DNA of 5,223 bases from Planctomycetota bacterium (GTDB lineage Bacteria; Planctomycetota; B15-G4). A model generated the notes under the pieces. That model searched no databases. It was not told where the DNA came from and worked only from the letters and a program-made list of their open reading frames with translations. Below, in pieces: positions 1 through 5,223 of this stretch; position 1 is the stretch's first letter, and each line of letters opens with the position of its first letter. Made by a program: the position numbers and the translations under genes. The stretch lies in the NCBI GenBank assembly GCA_003644265.1, contig QNBX01000248.1, positions 1 to 5,223 on the forward strand, written 5' to 3'.

Positions 1-295
1 CGCAGCCCACGAACAGTGCGCCCAACACGACCCACAGCATGGCGGGCAGCCAACCCCAGATGACCGCCACGGCCGGGCCCAGCATGGGCGCCAGCCCGGT
101 GATGGATGCAAAGTGATGACCGAAGAGCACCGCCGGCCGCGTGGGCAGGTAGTCGATGTCGTCGCGCCGAGCGTGGGCGGGCGTCTGCGCCGACGCGTCC
201 AGGGCGAACACGCGCCGCGCCAGGAAGCGCGAGTAGAAGCGGTAGCCCAGCAGGTAGGCCAGCAGGCACAGGGCGACCGCGACCGCCGCGGTCAT
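1..295 (-). CDS. cstA: CstA-family carbon starvation / pyruvate transporter, N-terminal part (runs off left edge)
   Basis: Inner-membrane carrier of the CstA family; characterised members import pyruvate or peptides during carbon limitation. Only the first 98 codons are present. The start [18 protein letters not shown] forms TM1, followed by a basic loop ([10 protein letters not shown], residues 21-30). Then comes the family signature '[23 protein letters not shown]' in two parts: [14 protein letters not shown] at 45-58 and GHHFASITG at 59-67. It continues into [13 protein letters not shown] (72-84) and a second hydrophobic helix (about 85-97). These match the conserved N-terminal block of CstA closely. 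The ATG at 295-293 overlaps the TGA of the upstream SH3b gene (ATGA), and no clear ribosome binding site precedes it (AGGT lies about 12 nt away), so translational coupling is likely. With the C-terminus missing I cannot tell the long (about 700 aa) from the shorter CstA subtype. Family confidence is high; substrate is unknown. Confidence 0.93.
   Translation of the reverse strand, partial: MTAAVAVALCLLAYLLGYRFYSRFLARRVFALDASAQTPAHARRDDIDYLPTRPAVLFGHHFASITGLAPMLGPAVAVIWGWLPAMLWVVLGALFVGC
292..295 (-). other. ATGA stop/start overlap between SH3b gene and cstA
   Basis: On the minus strand the cstA ATG (295-293) shares bases with the TGA stop (294-292) of the SH3b gene. Such 4-nt overlaps usually mean one mRNA with coupled or reinitiating translation. 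cstA has no strong ribosome binding site of its own, which fits. Confidence 0.9.
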
Positions 296-1374
296 TGGCG
301 CACGTGGTCGACCTGATCGATGACCAGCACCGGACCGCTCACGTTGACCAGCGAGATGCTGCGGCCACGCAGGGTGACGGTGCGCTCGGCCAGGCTGCTC
401 AGGTCGGCCACATCACGCGCCGCCGTGAGCTTGAAGCGCCGGCCGCGCGAGTCCGAGATGGAGTAGATGGCGAGCTGTGCCGAGCTCATGGACAGCCGCG
501 CCACGCGGCCGGTGATGGTGACGCTGTCGCCCTGCCCAAGAAAGCGCAGGCCGGTGGCCAGGGTGCGAGCCTCACGCTCCAGGTTCTCGGCGGCGGAACG
601 GGCTGCCTCCAGACGCCGCTGCGCCGAGTCCAGCGCGTTCTTGCGCCGCGCGCGCTCGGTCTTCACAGCCAGCGCGAGGTCCTCCAGCAAGGCCTGCGTG
701 TCGACCGATGTGGTGCGGGACTGCATGGCCTCCAGCTCGAGCAGCAACGCGTCGAGGCGTTGATCGTCCTGGGCCACCAGGTCCGTGCGGCCCAGGTACT
801 GCGCTTCGTGCTGCGTGCGCAGGTCGTCCAGCCAGCCGGGGCGGCTCACCTCCCGAGCCAGCAGGCGATCTGTCCGGCGCCGCTCCCGCGTGGCCAGCGC
901 GTCCTCCCAGGCGGAGGCGCTGCCGCCCGCCTCGAGGGCGCTGCTGGGCGCGAACAGATGCGCGTCCAGCGGCGCCAACACCCGCAGCCAGCTGCCCTCC
1001 ACGTCGAGCAGCACCAGCTCGCCGTCCACCTCGCCGACCTGCCCCACGGGGACCGTGCCCGCCACGCTCGGAAGCAGGCGCAGGTTCACGCGCTCCCCGC
1101 TGGCGTTGACCGTGGCGCGCTGCAGGTCGATGCGCGCGTAGTCGCCGTGCAGGTAGACCGGGAAGCCCTGGGGCACCCGCACCTCGACGAACATGCCGTG
1201 GGTCTGGCCCCGGCGCAGCAGCGCGCCCGCGGGCAGCTCGAGCACGCCCGGGTGATTGGATCCCGGGCCGGCGTGCAGCACCACCGGGCCGGTGGTGACG
1301 ACAAGTTCGTCGGTCGGCGCCAGCAGGCACCCGAAGAGCAGCAAAGCGAAGTACAGCGGGAGCGCGGTCATCAT
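292..1374 (-). CDS. Exported SH3b-domain / coiled-coil protein of unknown function (360 aa)
   Basis: No gene name recognised. Residues 1-20 form a hydrophobic signal segment ([20 protein letters not shown]) with no positive charge. Cys16 in 'LFGC' could be a lipobox, but Phe at -2 is atypical. Two SH3b-like modules follow. The first, about 24-82, has [10 protein letters not shown], a LRRGQTHG turn and [20 protein letters not shown]. The second, about 92-147, has [13 protein letters not shown] and [16 protein letters not shown], resembling the usual 'VNVRSGPS...G.W.KV' pattern. Residues about 150-280 are charged and helical, with a coiled coil around 201-275. The C-terminal 285-360 alternates short hydrophobic strands ([52 protein letters not shown]) and may be an OB-like beta barrel. 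SH3b modules often bind peptidoglycan, so an envelope role is an inference. An in-frame extension to 1707 exists, but the start at 1374 (or 1371) is preferred because the signal segment begins there and AGGA lies 8 nt upstream. It is probably co-transcribed with the downstream cstA gene. Confidence 0.82.
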   Translation of the reverse strand: MMTALPLYFALLLFGCLLAPTDELVVTTGPVVLHAGPGSNHPGVLELPAGALLRRGQTHGMFVEVRVPQGFPVYLHGDYARIDLQRATVNASGERVNLRLLPSVAGTVPVGQVGEVDGELVLLDVEGSWLRVLAPLDAHLFAPSSALEAGGSASAWEDALATRERRRTDRLLAREVSRPGWLDDLRTQHEAQYLGRTDLVAQDDQRLDALLLELEAMQSRTTSVDTQALLEDLALAVKTERARRKNALDSAQRRLEAARSAAENLEREARTLATGLRFLGQGDSVTITGRVARLSMSSAQLAIYSISDSRGRRFKLTAARDVADLSSLAERTVTLRGRSISLVNVSGPVLVIDQVDHVRQ

Positions 1375-1381
1375 GGGTACG

Positions 1382-1387
1382 ATCCTA
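1382..1387 (-). promoter_or_regulatory. TAGGAT just upstream of the SH3b gene start: -10-like element or ribosome binding site
   Basis: The minus strand reads TAGGAT, then 7 nt, then ATGATG. The hexamer fits the TANNNT -10 pattern, at the distance expected if transcription begins at the start codon. The AGGA inside it (1386-1383) is equally usable as a Shine-Dalgarno sequence, 8 nt from the first ATG. There is no TTGACA-like -35 at 16-18 nt spacing. Either reading supports the start at 1374; which one is used cannot be decided from sequence. Confidence 0.4.
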
Positions 1388-1487
1388 GCCCGGACTTCTC
1401 GCCGGCTTCTACTGCGGTCGCGTGGCGGCTCGCAGGGCGAGGGGGCCACGTCGTCGCGCTTCCACCCGCCCAGCCACCGGCCACCGC

Positions 1488-1493
1488 GAGGGA
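1488..1493 (+). promoter_or_regulatory. Shine-Dalgarno GAGGGA that decides the HEAT-protein start
   Basis: GAGGGA lies 5 nt before the ATG at 1499. The open frame continues upstream to 1256, but that stretch overlaps the divergent gene and lacks a signal peptide. This site plus the hydrophobic leader right after the ATG fixes the start. Confidence 0.6.
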
Positions 1494-1498
1494 CCCGG

Positions 1499-3139
1499 AT
1501 GCTCACCTCGATCCTGCTGCTCATGTTGGCCCTGCCCCACGGGGGCGAGTTCCAGCCGCCGCTCGACCCCGAGCAGCCCGGGGCGCCGCCGGCTTTCCCG
1601 ACGCAGCCGGGCACCGGGCCGGTGGCGGTCTTCTCGGCGGCGCGCTGGGAGTGGTGGTTCGACTTCAACCAGGAGGGGCTGCTGCGCCTGCGTGAGCGCA
1701 TGACCACGCGCGCGACGCCCGAGGGCGAGCGCCCCTACCTGGCCGTGACCGACAGGCTGCGGCTGCGGCGCGTGCTGCCCGTCCTGGTGCACGCCCTGCG
1801 CCACCGGCACCGCGACGTGCGCTCCAGCGCGACCATGTCGCTGGGCCGTTTGGGGCTGGCGTCGGCCGTGCCGTACATCGAGACCATGCTCGAAGACCCG
1901 GATCTCTTTGTCCGCACCCAGGCCCTGCTGGCCATGGGCATGACCGCCCAGCCGGCGGCGGTCGAGCCCCTGTCGGCTGTGCTGGCGGACACTGGCCGCG
2001 ATGTCGAGGGCCGCATCTTCGCCGCCGTGGCTCTGGGGCTGGTGGCCAACCCTGACGCCGTGGATGTGCTGCGCGGCTGGCTGGCCCCCAAGCGCCTGAA
2101 CAAGCTCAAGAACCAGCTGCGTTGGGGGCTGGTGTACGCCGCCGGGGTGAGCCGCTCGCCCGAGCTGGTGCCGCCGCTGCTGGCGCTGGCCGACACCTGG
2201 CAGTGGCAGCACGACGCGACCATGCGCAGCCTGGGCGCCGTGGCCCTGGGGCAGATCGGCTCGGAGCAGACGCTGCCCGCCCTGCTGAGTCTGCTCGGCG
2301 ACAAGCACAATCAGGTCCGGCGCTCGGCGGCGGCCGGGCTGGAGCGGGCCGGCAGCCACCTCTCGGCGCAGGACGTCGAGCGTCTGATCGCCCATGAGCG
2401 CGACGAGAACGACTGGCCCGCGCGCCTGAACCTGATCCGGGCCCTGGGAGCCAGCGATGAGCCCGCCGCGCTGCGGCACCTGACGGACGTGCTGCAGCAC
2501 TCCACCTCGCTGGTGCGCCCCCACGCCGCTCTGGCCCTGGGCATGCGCGGTCACCCCAGCTCCGCGCCGGTGCTGCTGGAGACCCTGGCCGACCAGCACG
2601 AGATGAGTACGCGTGGCGCGCTGGTGCTGGCCTTGGGGCTGCTGGGCTCGCCCGAGGCCCGGCCCGTGCTGGCCGGCATGCTCGAGCGCGCCAGCGACCC
2701 GGCCTTCGCGGGCTACCTGGCGCTGTCCTTGGGCCTCCTGGGCGACGCCGGCCCCGAGGTCATCGAGGCTCTGATGGAGCTGGCCAGCGAGCGCCACGAC
2801 GTGGAGACGGTCAAGCTGGCCACCTACGGGCTGGCCCTGCTGGGTGCGCGCACACGCGTCGATCGCCTGGCCACCGAACTCGACGACGGCGGCCTGGGCA
2901 CCATGGATCAGGCCGCGCGGCTGTTCGCCCTGGGCCAGGTGGGCGACGCCAGGACGCTCGGCGTGCTGCTCAAGGCGGCGGTGTCCGACGAGCGCCCCAC
3001 CTACGTGGTGCGCTACGCCATCGGCGCCCTGGGCGATCTCTGCGACCCACGTCCGGTGAGCCCGGTCTGGCGCCTGTCACGCCACGTCGAGCTGAACCTG
3101 CACGTCGACATCCTGTTCGAGCTCTACCGGACGCTCTGA
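1499..3139 (+). CDS. Secreted HEAT-repeat protein of unknown function (546 aa)
   Basis: Alpha-solenoid repeat protein, probably a protein-protein interaction scaffold; the partner is unknown. A hydrophobic leader (residues 1-13, MLTSILLLMLALP) suggests export to the periplasm. A Pro/Gly-rich linker (about 14-42) and a Trp-rich stretch, RWEWWFDFNQE (49-59), follow. Residues about 90-516 are then almost continuous HEAT-like repeats of 30-36 residues, about 13 by eye. The recurrent pattern is 'VLP.L...L.D....VR..A..ALG.LG....'. Clear examples are 90-121 (SSATMSLGRLG), 122-153, 222-256 (SLGAVALGQIGSE), 257-287, 323-355 (ALALGMRGHPS), 355-386 (VLALGLLGSPE), 387-418 (LALSLGLLGDAG) and 485-516 (YAIGALGDLCDP). 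A short C-terminal cap ends ...LHVDILFELYRTL. No catalytic motif is visible. The Trp-rich entry resembles planctomycete HEAT proteins I know of. PBS-lyase-type HEAT repeats occur in the same clan, but there is no sign of a phycobilin role. It is divergent from the SH3b gene and convergent with the aminotransferase gene. Confidence 0.9.
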   Translation: MLTSILLLMLALPHGGEFQPPLDPEQPGAPPAFPTQPGTGPVAVFSAARWEWWFDFNQEGLLRLRERMTTRATPEGERPYLAVTDRLRLRRVLPVLVHALRHRHRDVRSSATMSLGRLGLASAVPYIETMLEDPDLFVRTQALLAMGMTAQPAAVEPLSAVLADTGRDVEGRIFAAVALGLVANPDAVDVLRGWLAPKRLNKLKNQLRWGLVYAAGVSRSPELVPPLLALADTWQWQHDATMRSLGAVALGQIGSEQTLPALLSLLGDKHNQVRRSAAAGLERAGSHLSAQDVERLIAHERDENDWPARLNLIRALGASDEPAALRHLTDVLQHSTSLVRPHAALALGMRGHPSSAPVLLETLADQHEMSTRGALVLALGLLGSPEARPVLAGMLERASDPAFAGYLALSLGLLGDAGPEVIEALMELASERHDVETVKLATYGLALLGARTRVDRLATELDDGGLGTMDQAARLFALGQVGDARTLGVLLKAAVSDERPTYVVRYAIGALGDLCDPRPVSPVWRLSRHVELNLHVDILFELYRTL

Positions 3140-3174
3140 CGCGAGCCAGGACAGGATCCGGCCGCGGGGGGGGC

Positions 3175-3219
3175 CTGAGACCCCGCGCACGCCGACCCTG
3201 CCCGCAGCGCGGGCCTCAG
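3175..3219. terminator. GC-rich inverted repeat between convergent genes, candidate bidirectional terminator
   Basis: Left arm CTGAG (3175-3179) plus CCCGCGC (3182-3188) pairs with right arm GCGCGGG (3207-3213) plus CTCAG (3215-3219). This gives 12 pairs broken by a small internal loop (AC opposite C), with an 18-nt loop. A competing hairpin CCCGC-AGC-GCGGG sits at 3201-3213. The repeat lies in the 76-bp gap between the HEAT stop (3139) and the aminotransferase stop, and its right arm includes that stop codon (3218-3216). Neither strand shows a T-tract, so classical intrinsic termination is not proven. A run of eight G (3166-3173) adjoins it. Confidence 0.4.
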
Positions 3220-4382
3220 ACCTGCACACCCGCCAGGAAGCCCTCCACCCGCCGCAAGGCCTCGCGGATGTTCTCCTGGCTGTTGGCGTAGCTGAAGCGC
3301 AGGAAGCCCTCGGCGTGGGCGCCGAAGCTGGTGCCGGACAGGCAGGCCACGCCGGCCTCACTCAGCAGACGGTTCTCGAGTTCCTTGCTGGAGAGCCCCG
3401 TGCCGGTGATGTCGGGGAACACGTAGAACGCGCCCTTGGGCTGCACGCACGAGATGCCGTCGATGGCGTTGAGGCCGTCCACGATCAGCGTGCGCCGGGC
3501 GCGGAACTCCTCGAGCATGGTATCCACCGCGTCCTGCGGACCACTCAGGGCCTCGACGCCGGCCATCTGGATCATGGCGGCGGTGCAGCTGGTGGCGTTG
3601 GTCTGCAGACGCGCCATGGACACCGCGAACTCCTCGCTGGCGATGCAGTAACCCAGGCGCCAGCCGGTCATGGCGTAGGTCTTGCTGAAGCCGTCCAGCA
3701 CCACCGTGCGCGCGGGGTCGCCGTAGCGCAGCGGCGTGTCGTGCTGCCCCTCGTAGACCAGGCGCGAGTAGATCTCGTCGGACAGCAGCCAGATGCCGCG
3801 ATCGGCGCACAGCTTGGCGATGGCCTTCAGGTCATCGCTGGTGAGCAAGCTGCCGGTGGGGTTCTGAGGCGAGTTGATGATCACGACCTTGGTGCGGTCG
3901 TTGATCAGAGCGGCCAGCTCGTCGACGTCGGCGCGGAACTCGTTCTCCTGACGCAACGGCAGCGGCACCGACGTGGCGCCGCTGAAGTTGATCATGGACT
4001 CGTAGATCGGAAACCCCGGGTTGGGGTAGATGGCCTCGTCACCCTGCTCGAGCAGCGCCAGCAGCATGAAGAACATGACCGGCTTGCCGCCCGGGAAGAC
4101 CACCACGCGCTCGGGGCCGACGTCGACGCCGCGACGGCGCGAGAAGTCGGCCGCGATGGCCTCGCGCAGGGCCGGCAGACCGGCGCTGGGACCGTAGTGC
4201 GTGAAGCCGTCGTCGAGGGCCTGCTTGGCGGCCGTGACGATGTTGGGCGGGGTCTCGAAGTCGGGCTCGCCGATCTCGAGATGCACCACGTTGCGGCCTT
4301 GGGCCTCGAGGGCGCGGGCGCGGGCAAGGACCTCAAAGGCGGTCTCGGTGCCCAGACGGGACATGCGGCTGGCTAGGTTCAT
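3216..4382 (-). CDS. Class I PLP-dependent aminotransferase, aspartate-aminotransferase-like (388 aa)
   Basis: Cytosolic fold-type I PLP enzyme that transfers an amino group between an amino acid and a 2-oxo acid. All hallmarks are present: LEIGEPDF (35-42), HYGPSAGLPALREAIA (62-77), PGGKPVMFF near the cofactor phosphate (97-105), NPGFPIYESM (121-130) and NSPQNPTG (170-177). SDEIYSRLVY (201-210) contains the Asp202 that contacts the pyridine nitrogen. FSKTYAMTGWRLGY (232-245) contains the Schiff-base Lys234 and Arg242. GFLRFSYANS (359-368) contains Arg362 for the substrate alpha-carboxylate. The length is normal for the family. The ring-stacking position, Trp in E. coli AspC, appears to be Phe124. 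The SKTYAMTGWRLGY form places it with the prokaryotic aspartate/aromatic aminotransferase subgroup rather than E. coli AspC. Aspartate is plausible but alanine, aromatic or other substrates cannot be excluded. The ATG at 4382 is chosen because the longer frame needs a TTG at 4451 and adds 23 unconserved residues; Met7 (4364) is the alternative. No Shine-Dalgarno is visible, and a promoter lies directly upstream. Confidence 0.95.
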   Translation of the reverse strand: MNLASRMSRLGTETAFEVLARARALEAQGRNVVHLEIGEPDFETPPNIVTAAKQALDDGFTHYGPSAGLPALREAIAADFSRRRGVDVGPERVVVFPGGKPVMFFMLLALLEQGDEAIYPNPGFPIYESMINFSGATSVPLPLRQENEFRADVDELAALINDRTKVVIINSPQNPTGSLLTSDDLKAIAKLCADRGIWLLSDEIYSRLVYEGQHDTPLRYGDPARTVVLDGFSKTYAMTGWRLGYCIASEEFAVSMARLQTNATSCTAAMIQMAGVEALSGPQDAVDTMLEEFRARRTLIVDGLNAIDGISCVQPKGAFYVFPDITGTGLSSKELENRLLSEAGVACLSGTSFGAHAEGFLRFSYANSQENIREALRRVEGFLAGVQV

Positions 4383-4390
4383 GGCGGCAC

Positions 4391-4418
4391 AGGATACGGA
4401 GGAGTTGATCGCCGTCAA
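4391..4418 (-). promoter_or_regulatory. Sigma70-type promoter for the aminotransferase gene, probably leaderless mRNA
   Basis: Minus strand: TTGACG (4418-4413, 5 of 6 to the -35 consensus), 16-nt spacer, TATCCT (4396-4391, 4 of 6 to the -10 consensus and a TANNNT match). Only 8 nt separate the -10 from the ATG at 4382, so transcription should begin at or within about 2 nt of the start codon. This fits the absence of a Shine-Dalgarno sequence before this gene. Confidence 0.55.
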
Positions 4419-4423
4419 CGCGC

Positions 4424-4452
4424 TTGGGCGCGAAGCGCTGCTGTTCCACAAT
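4424..4452 (+). promoter_or_regulatory. Weak candidate promoter for the MFS gene
   Basis: TTGGGC (4424-4429, 3 of 6 to the -35 consensus), 17-nt spacer, CACAAT (4447-4452, 4 of 6 to the -10 consensus), then 7 nt to the ATG at 4460. The match is poor alone. The position relative to the start codon copies that of the opposing aminotransferase promoter, and this gene also lacks a Shine-Dalgarno sequence. Confidence 0.25.
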
Positions 4453-4459
4453 CGGCCTC

Positions 4460-5223
4460 ATGATCGAGGACCGGCAATCCGAGCAGCCGCCCCCGCCGAC
4501 GGGGGCCGGCCGTCAACGCGGCGTACGGGTCTTCCGCCTCTACGCGGCCCTGGCCTTCTCGTTCGCGTGGGTGCCGGTGATGTACACGGCCTTCGTGCTG
4601 GAGCGCGGATTCAGCCCCGGCGACTACGCCCGGCTGTGGTCGGTCTACTACGCGGTCATGGTGCTGGCCGAGCTGCCCTGGGGCTGGCTGGCCGATCGCT
4701 GGGGCCCGCGCCCGTTGCTGGCCGCCGGCCCGCTGCTGCTGGCCGGCGCGTTCTGTGTGCTGGGGCGTGCCAGCGAGTTCAACACCTGCCTGCTGGCCAT
4801 GGGCCTCACAGGCGCGGCCCACGCCATGATCTCGGGGGCGGACAGCGCCTGGCTGTTCGATTTCATCCAGGCCCAGGGCCGCTCCGGAGACGCGTTGCAC
4901 GAAGAGGCGGCGGCTCATCGCTGGCGCCTGTTGGGCGTGTGCCTGGCCGACGTGGCGGGTGGCGTCGTGGCCTTCTTCCTGAGCACCCGGGCCGCATTCG
5001 ACCTGGCCGCGCTGCTCATGCTCGGGGCGGCGCTGGCGGCCCGCTGCCTGCCGGCGTCGGGGCCGCGCCGCGCGCGCGCCAGCACCACGGCGAGCCTGCA
5101 GCCCACGCGCCTTCTGAGCGATCTGCGCCGACCGGGGGTGGCCTGGTGCCTGGCCTGGTTCGCGCTGGTGTTCGTGCTGTTGCGTGTGGGCTTCCAGCTC
5201 TACCAACCCACGCTGCTCGAGCA
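4460..5223 (+). CDS. Major facilitator superfamily transporter, N-terminal part (runs off right edge)
   Basis: Inner-membrane secondary transporter, open to the window end after 254 codons (a 12-TM member would be about 400 aa). After a Pro-rich cytosolic N-terminus (1-22), hydrophobic segments lie at about 26-46 (TM1), 58-76 (TM2), 86-102 (TM3), 107-127 (TM4), 155-173 (TM5), 177-195 (TM6) and 226-246 (TM7). The TM2-TM3 loop holds MFS motif A as GWLADRWGPRPLL (75-87), with the key Gly75, Asp79, Arg80 and Gly82. SGADSAWLFDF (125-135), in TM4, matches the 'SGADSALLYD' signature of a broad MFS subgroup of uncharacterised permeases and efflux proteins. A basic loop (203-226) links the two halves. 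The substrate cannot be named. The ATG at 4460 is the first ATG in frame after the stop at 4406-4408; a TTG at 4424 is possible but less likely. It is divergent from the aminotransferase gene; this suggests possible shared regulation but does not prove a common pathway. Confidence 0.88.
   Translation, partial: MIEDRQSEQPPPPTGAGRQRGVRVFRLYAALAFSFAWVPVMYTAFVLERGFSPGDYARLWSVYYAVMVLAELPWGWLADRWGPRPLLAAGPLLLAGAFCVLGRASEFNTCLLAMGLTGAAHAMISGADSAWLFDFIQAQGRSGDALHEEAAAHRWRLLGVCLADVAGGVVAFFLSTRAAFDLAALLMLGAALAARCLPASGPRRARASTTASLQPTRLLSDLRRPGVAWCLAWFALVFVLLRVGFQLYQPTLLE

Noticed and set aside
106..1695. 529-codon open frame on the plus strand antisense to the SH3b gene
   Set aside because: Composition is Arg/Ala/Gln/Pro-rich with no domain pattern, and it lies opposite a gene with a signal segment and recognisable SH3b modules. 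It is a GC-driven shadow.
1375..1707. N-terminal extension of the SH3b gene by 111 codons
   Set aside because: It would place the signal segment internally and overlap the start of the divergent HEAT gene; its composition is Arg/Ser/Pro-rich and looks non-coding.
1409..2797. 462-codon minus-strand open frame antisense to the HEAT gene
   Set aside because: Low-complexity Gln/Gly/Arg/His-rich translation typical of the reverse frame of Leu/Ala/Gly-rich repeats; the sense frame has clear HEAT periodicity.
1485..3139. Possible enzyme domain fused to the HEAT repeats
   Set aside because: After the leader and Pro-rich linker the repeats start near residue 90 and run almost to the C-terminus. No catalytic motif or CXXCH haem site was seen.
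3166..3173. Run of eight G residues
   Set aside because: It lies in non-coding sequence, so it breaks no gene. It may be prone to length error in sequencing, but it signals no element by itself.
3315..4376. 353-codon plus-strand open frame antisense to the aminotransferase
   Set aside because: The opposite strand carries every catalytic motif of a class I aminotransferase; this frame has none of any family.
4381..4460. Plus-strand ATG (4381) frame starting MAAQDTEELIAVNALG, with a GGAGGAG (4398-4404) inside the divergent gap
   Set aside because: It reads plausibly for about 25 codons but then degenerates to Arg/Gly/Pro in a frame shifted against the MFS gene. The GGAGGAG is too far from the MFS ATG to serve it and is followed by no credible start. 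It more likely reflects the promoter region of the opposite gene.
4415..5206. 263-codon minus-strand open frame antisense to the MFS gene
   Set aside because: Gln/Arg/Ala-rich shadow; the plus strand encodes MFS motif A and TM segments through the window end.

Overview
This is a very GC-rich (estimated around 70 %), gene-dense bacterial window with five protein-coding genes, no RNA genes, no mobile element and no CRISPR array. The best lineage guess is Planctomycetota or a related high-GC environmental lineage. The main pointer is the exported HEAT-repeat protein, whose mature N-terminus carries a Trp-rich 'WEWWFDFN' stretch. I associate such sequences with planctomycete HEAT proteins from memory, so the assignment is tentative.

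Layout from left to right. (1) On the minus strand, the first 98 codons of a CstA-family carbon-starvation/pyruvate transporter run off the left edge. (2) Immediately upstream of it, and overlapping by ATGA, is a 360-aa exported protein with two SH3b-like domains, a coiled coil and a C-terminal beta-rich domain that may be OB-like. (3) Divergent from that pair, across 124 bp, is a 546-aa secreted protein made almost entirely of about 13 HEAT-like repeats. (4) Convergent with it, after a 76-bp gap holding a GC-rich hairpin, is a 388-aa class I PLP-dependent aminotransferase on the minus strand. (5) Divergent from that, across 77 bp, is the N-terminal 254 codons of an MFS transporter that runs off the right edge.

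The only clear operon is SH3b-protein/cstA. The HEAT gene shares the divergent intergenic region with it. The aminotransferase and MFS gene share a second divergent promoter region. No pathway links all five genes; aminotransferase, CstA and MFS point to amino-acid/central-carbon metabolism and transport, while the SH3b and HEAT proteins look like envelope or periplasmic proteins of unknown role.

The most useful non-coding observation concerns start regions. -10-like hexamers lie only 7-8 nt upstream of several start codons, two of which lack a Shine-Dalgarno sequence, which suggests leaderless transcripts. The window otherwise looks like ordinary chromosomal sequence, and I found no convincing previously undescribed multi-gene system. 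The many long open frames opposite the real genes are GC-driven shadows. No stretch longer than 300 bases lacks a gene.
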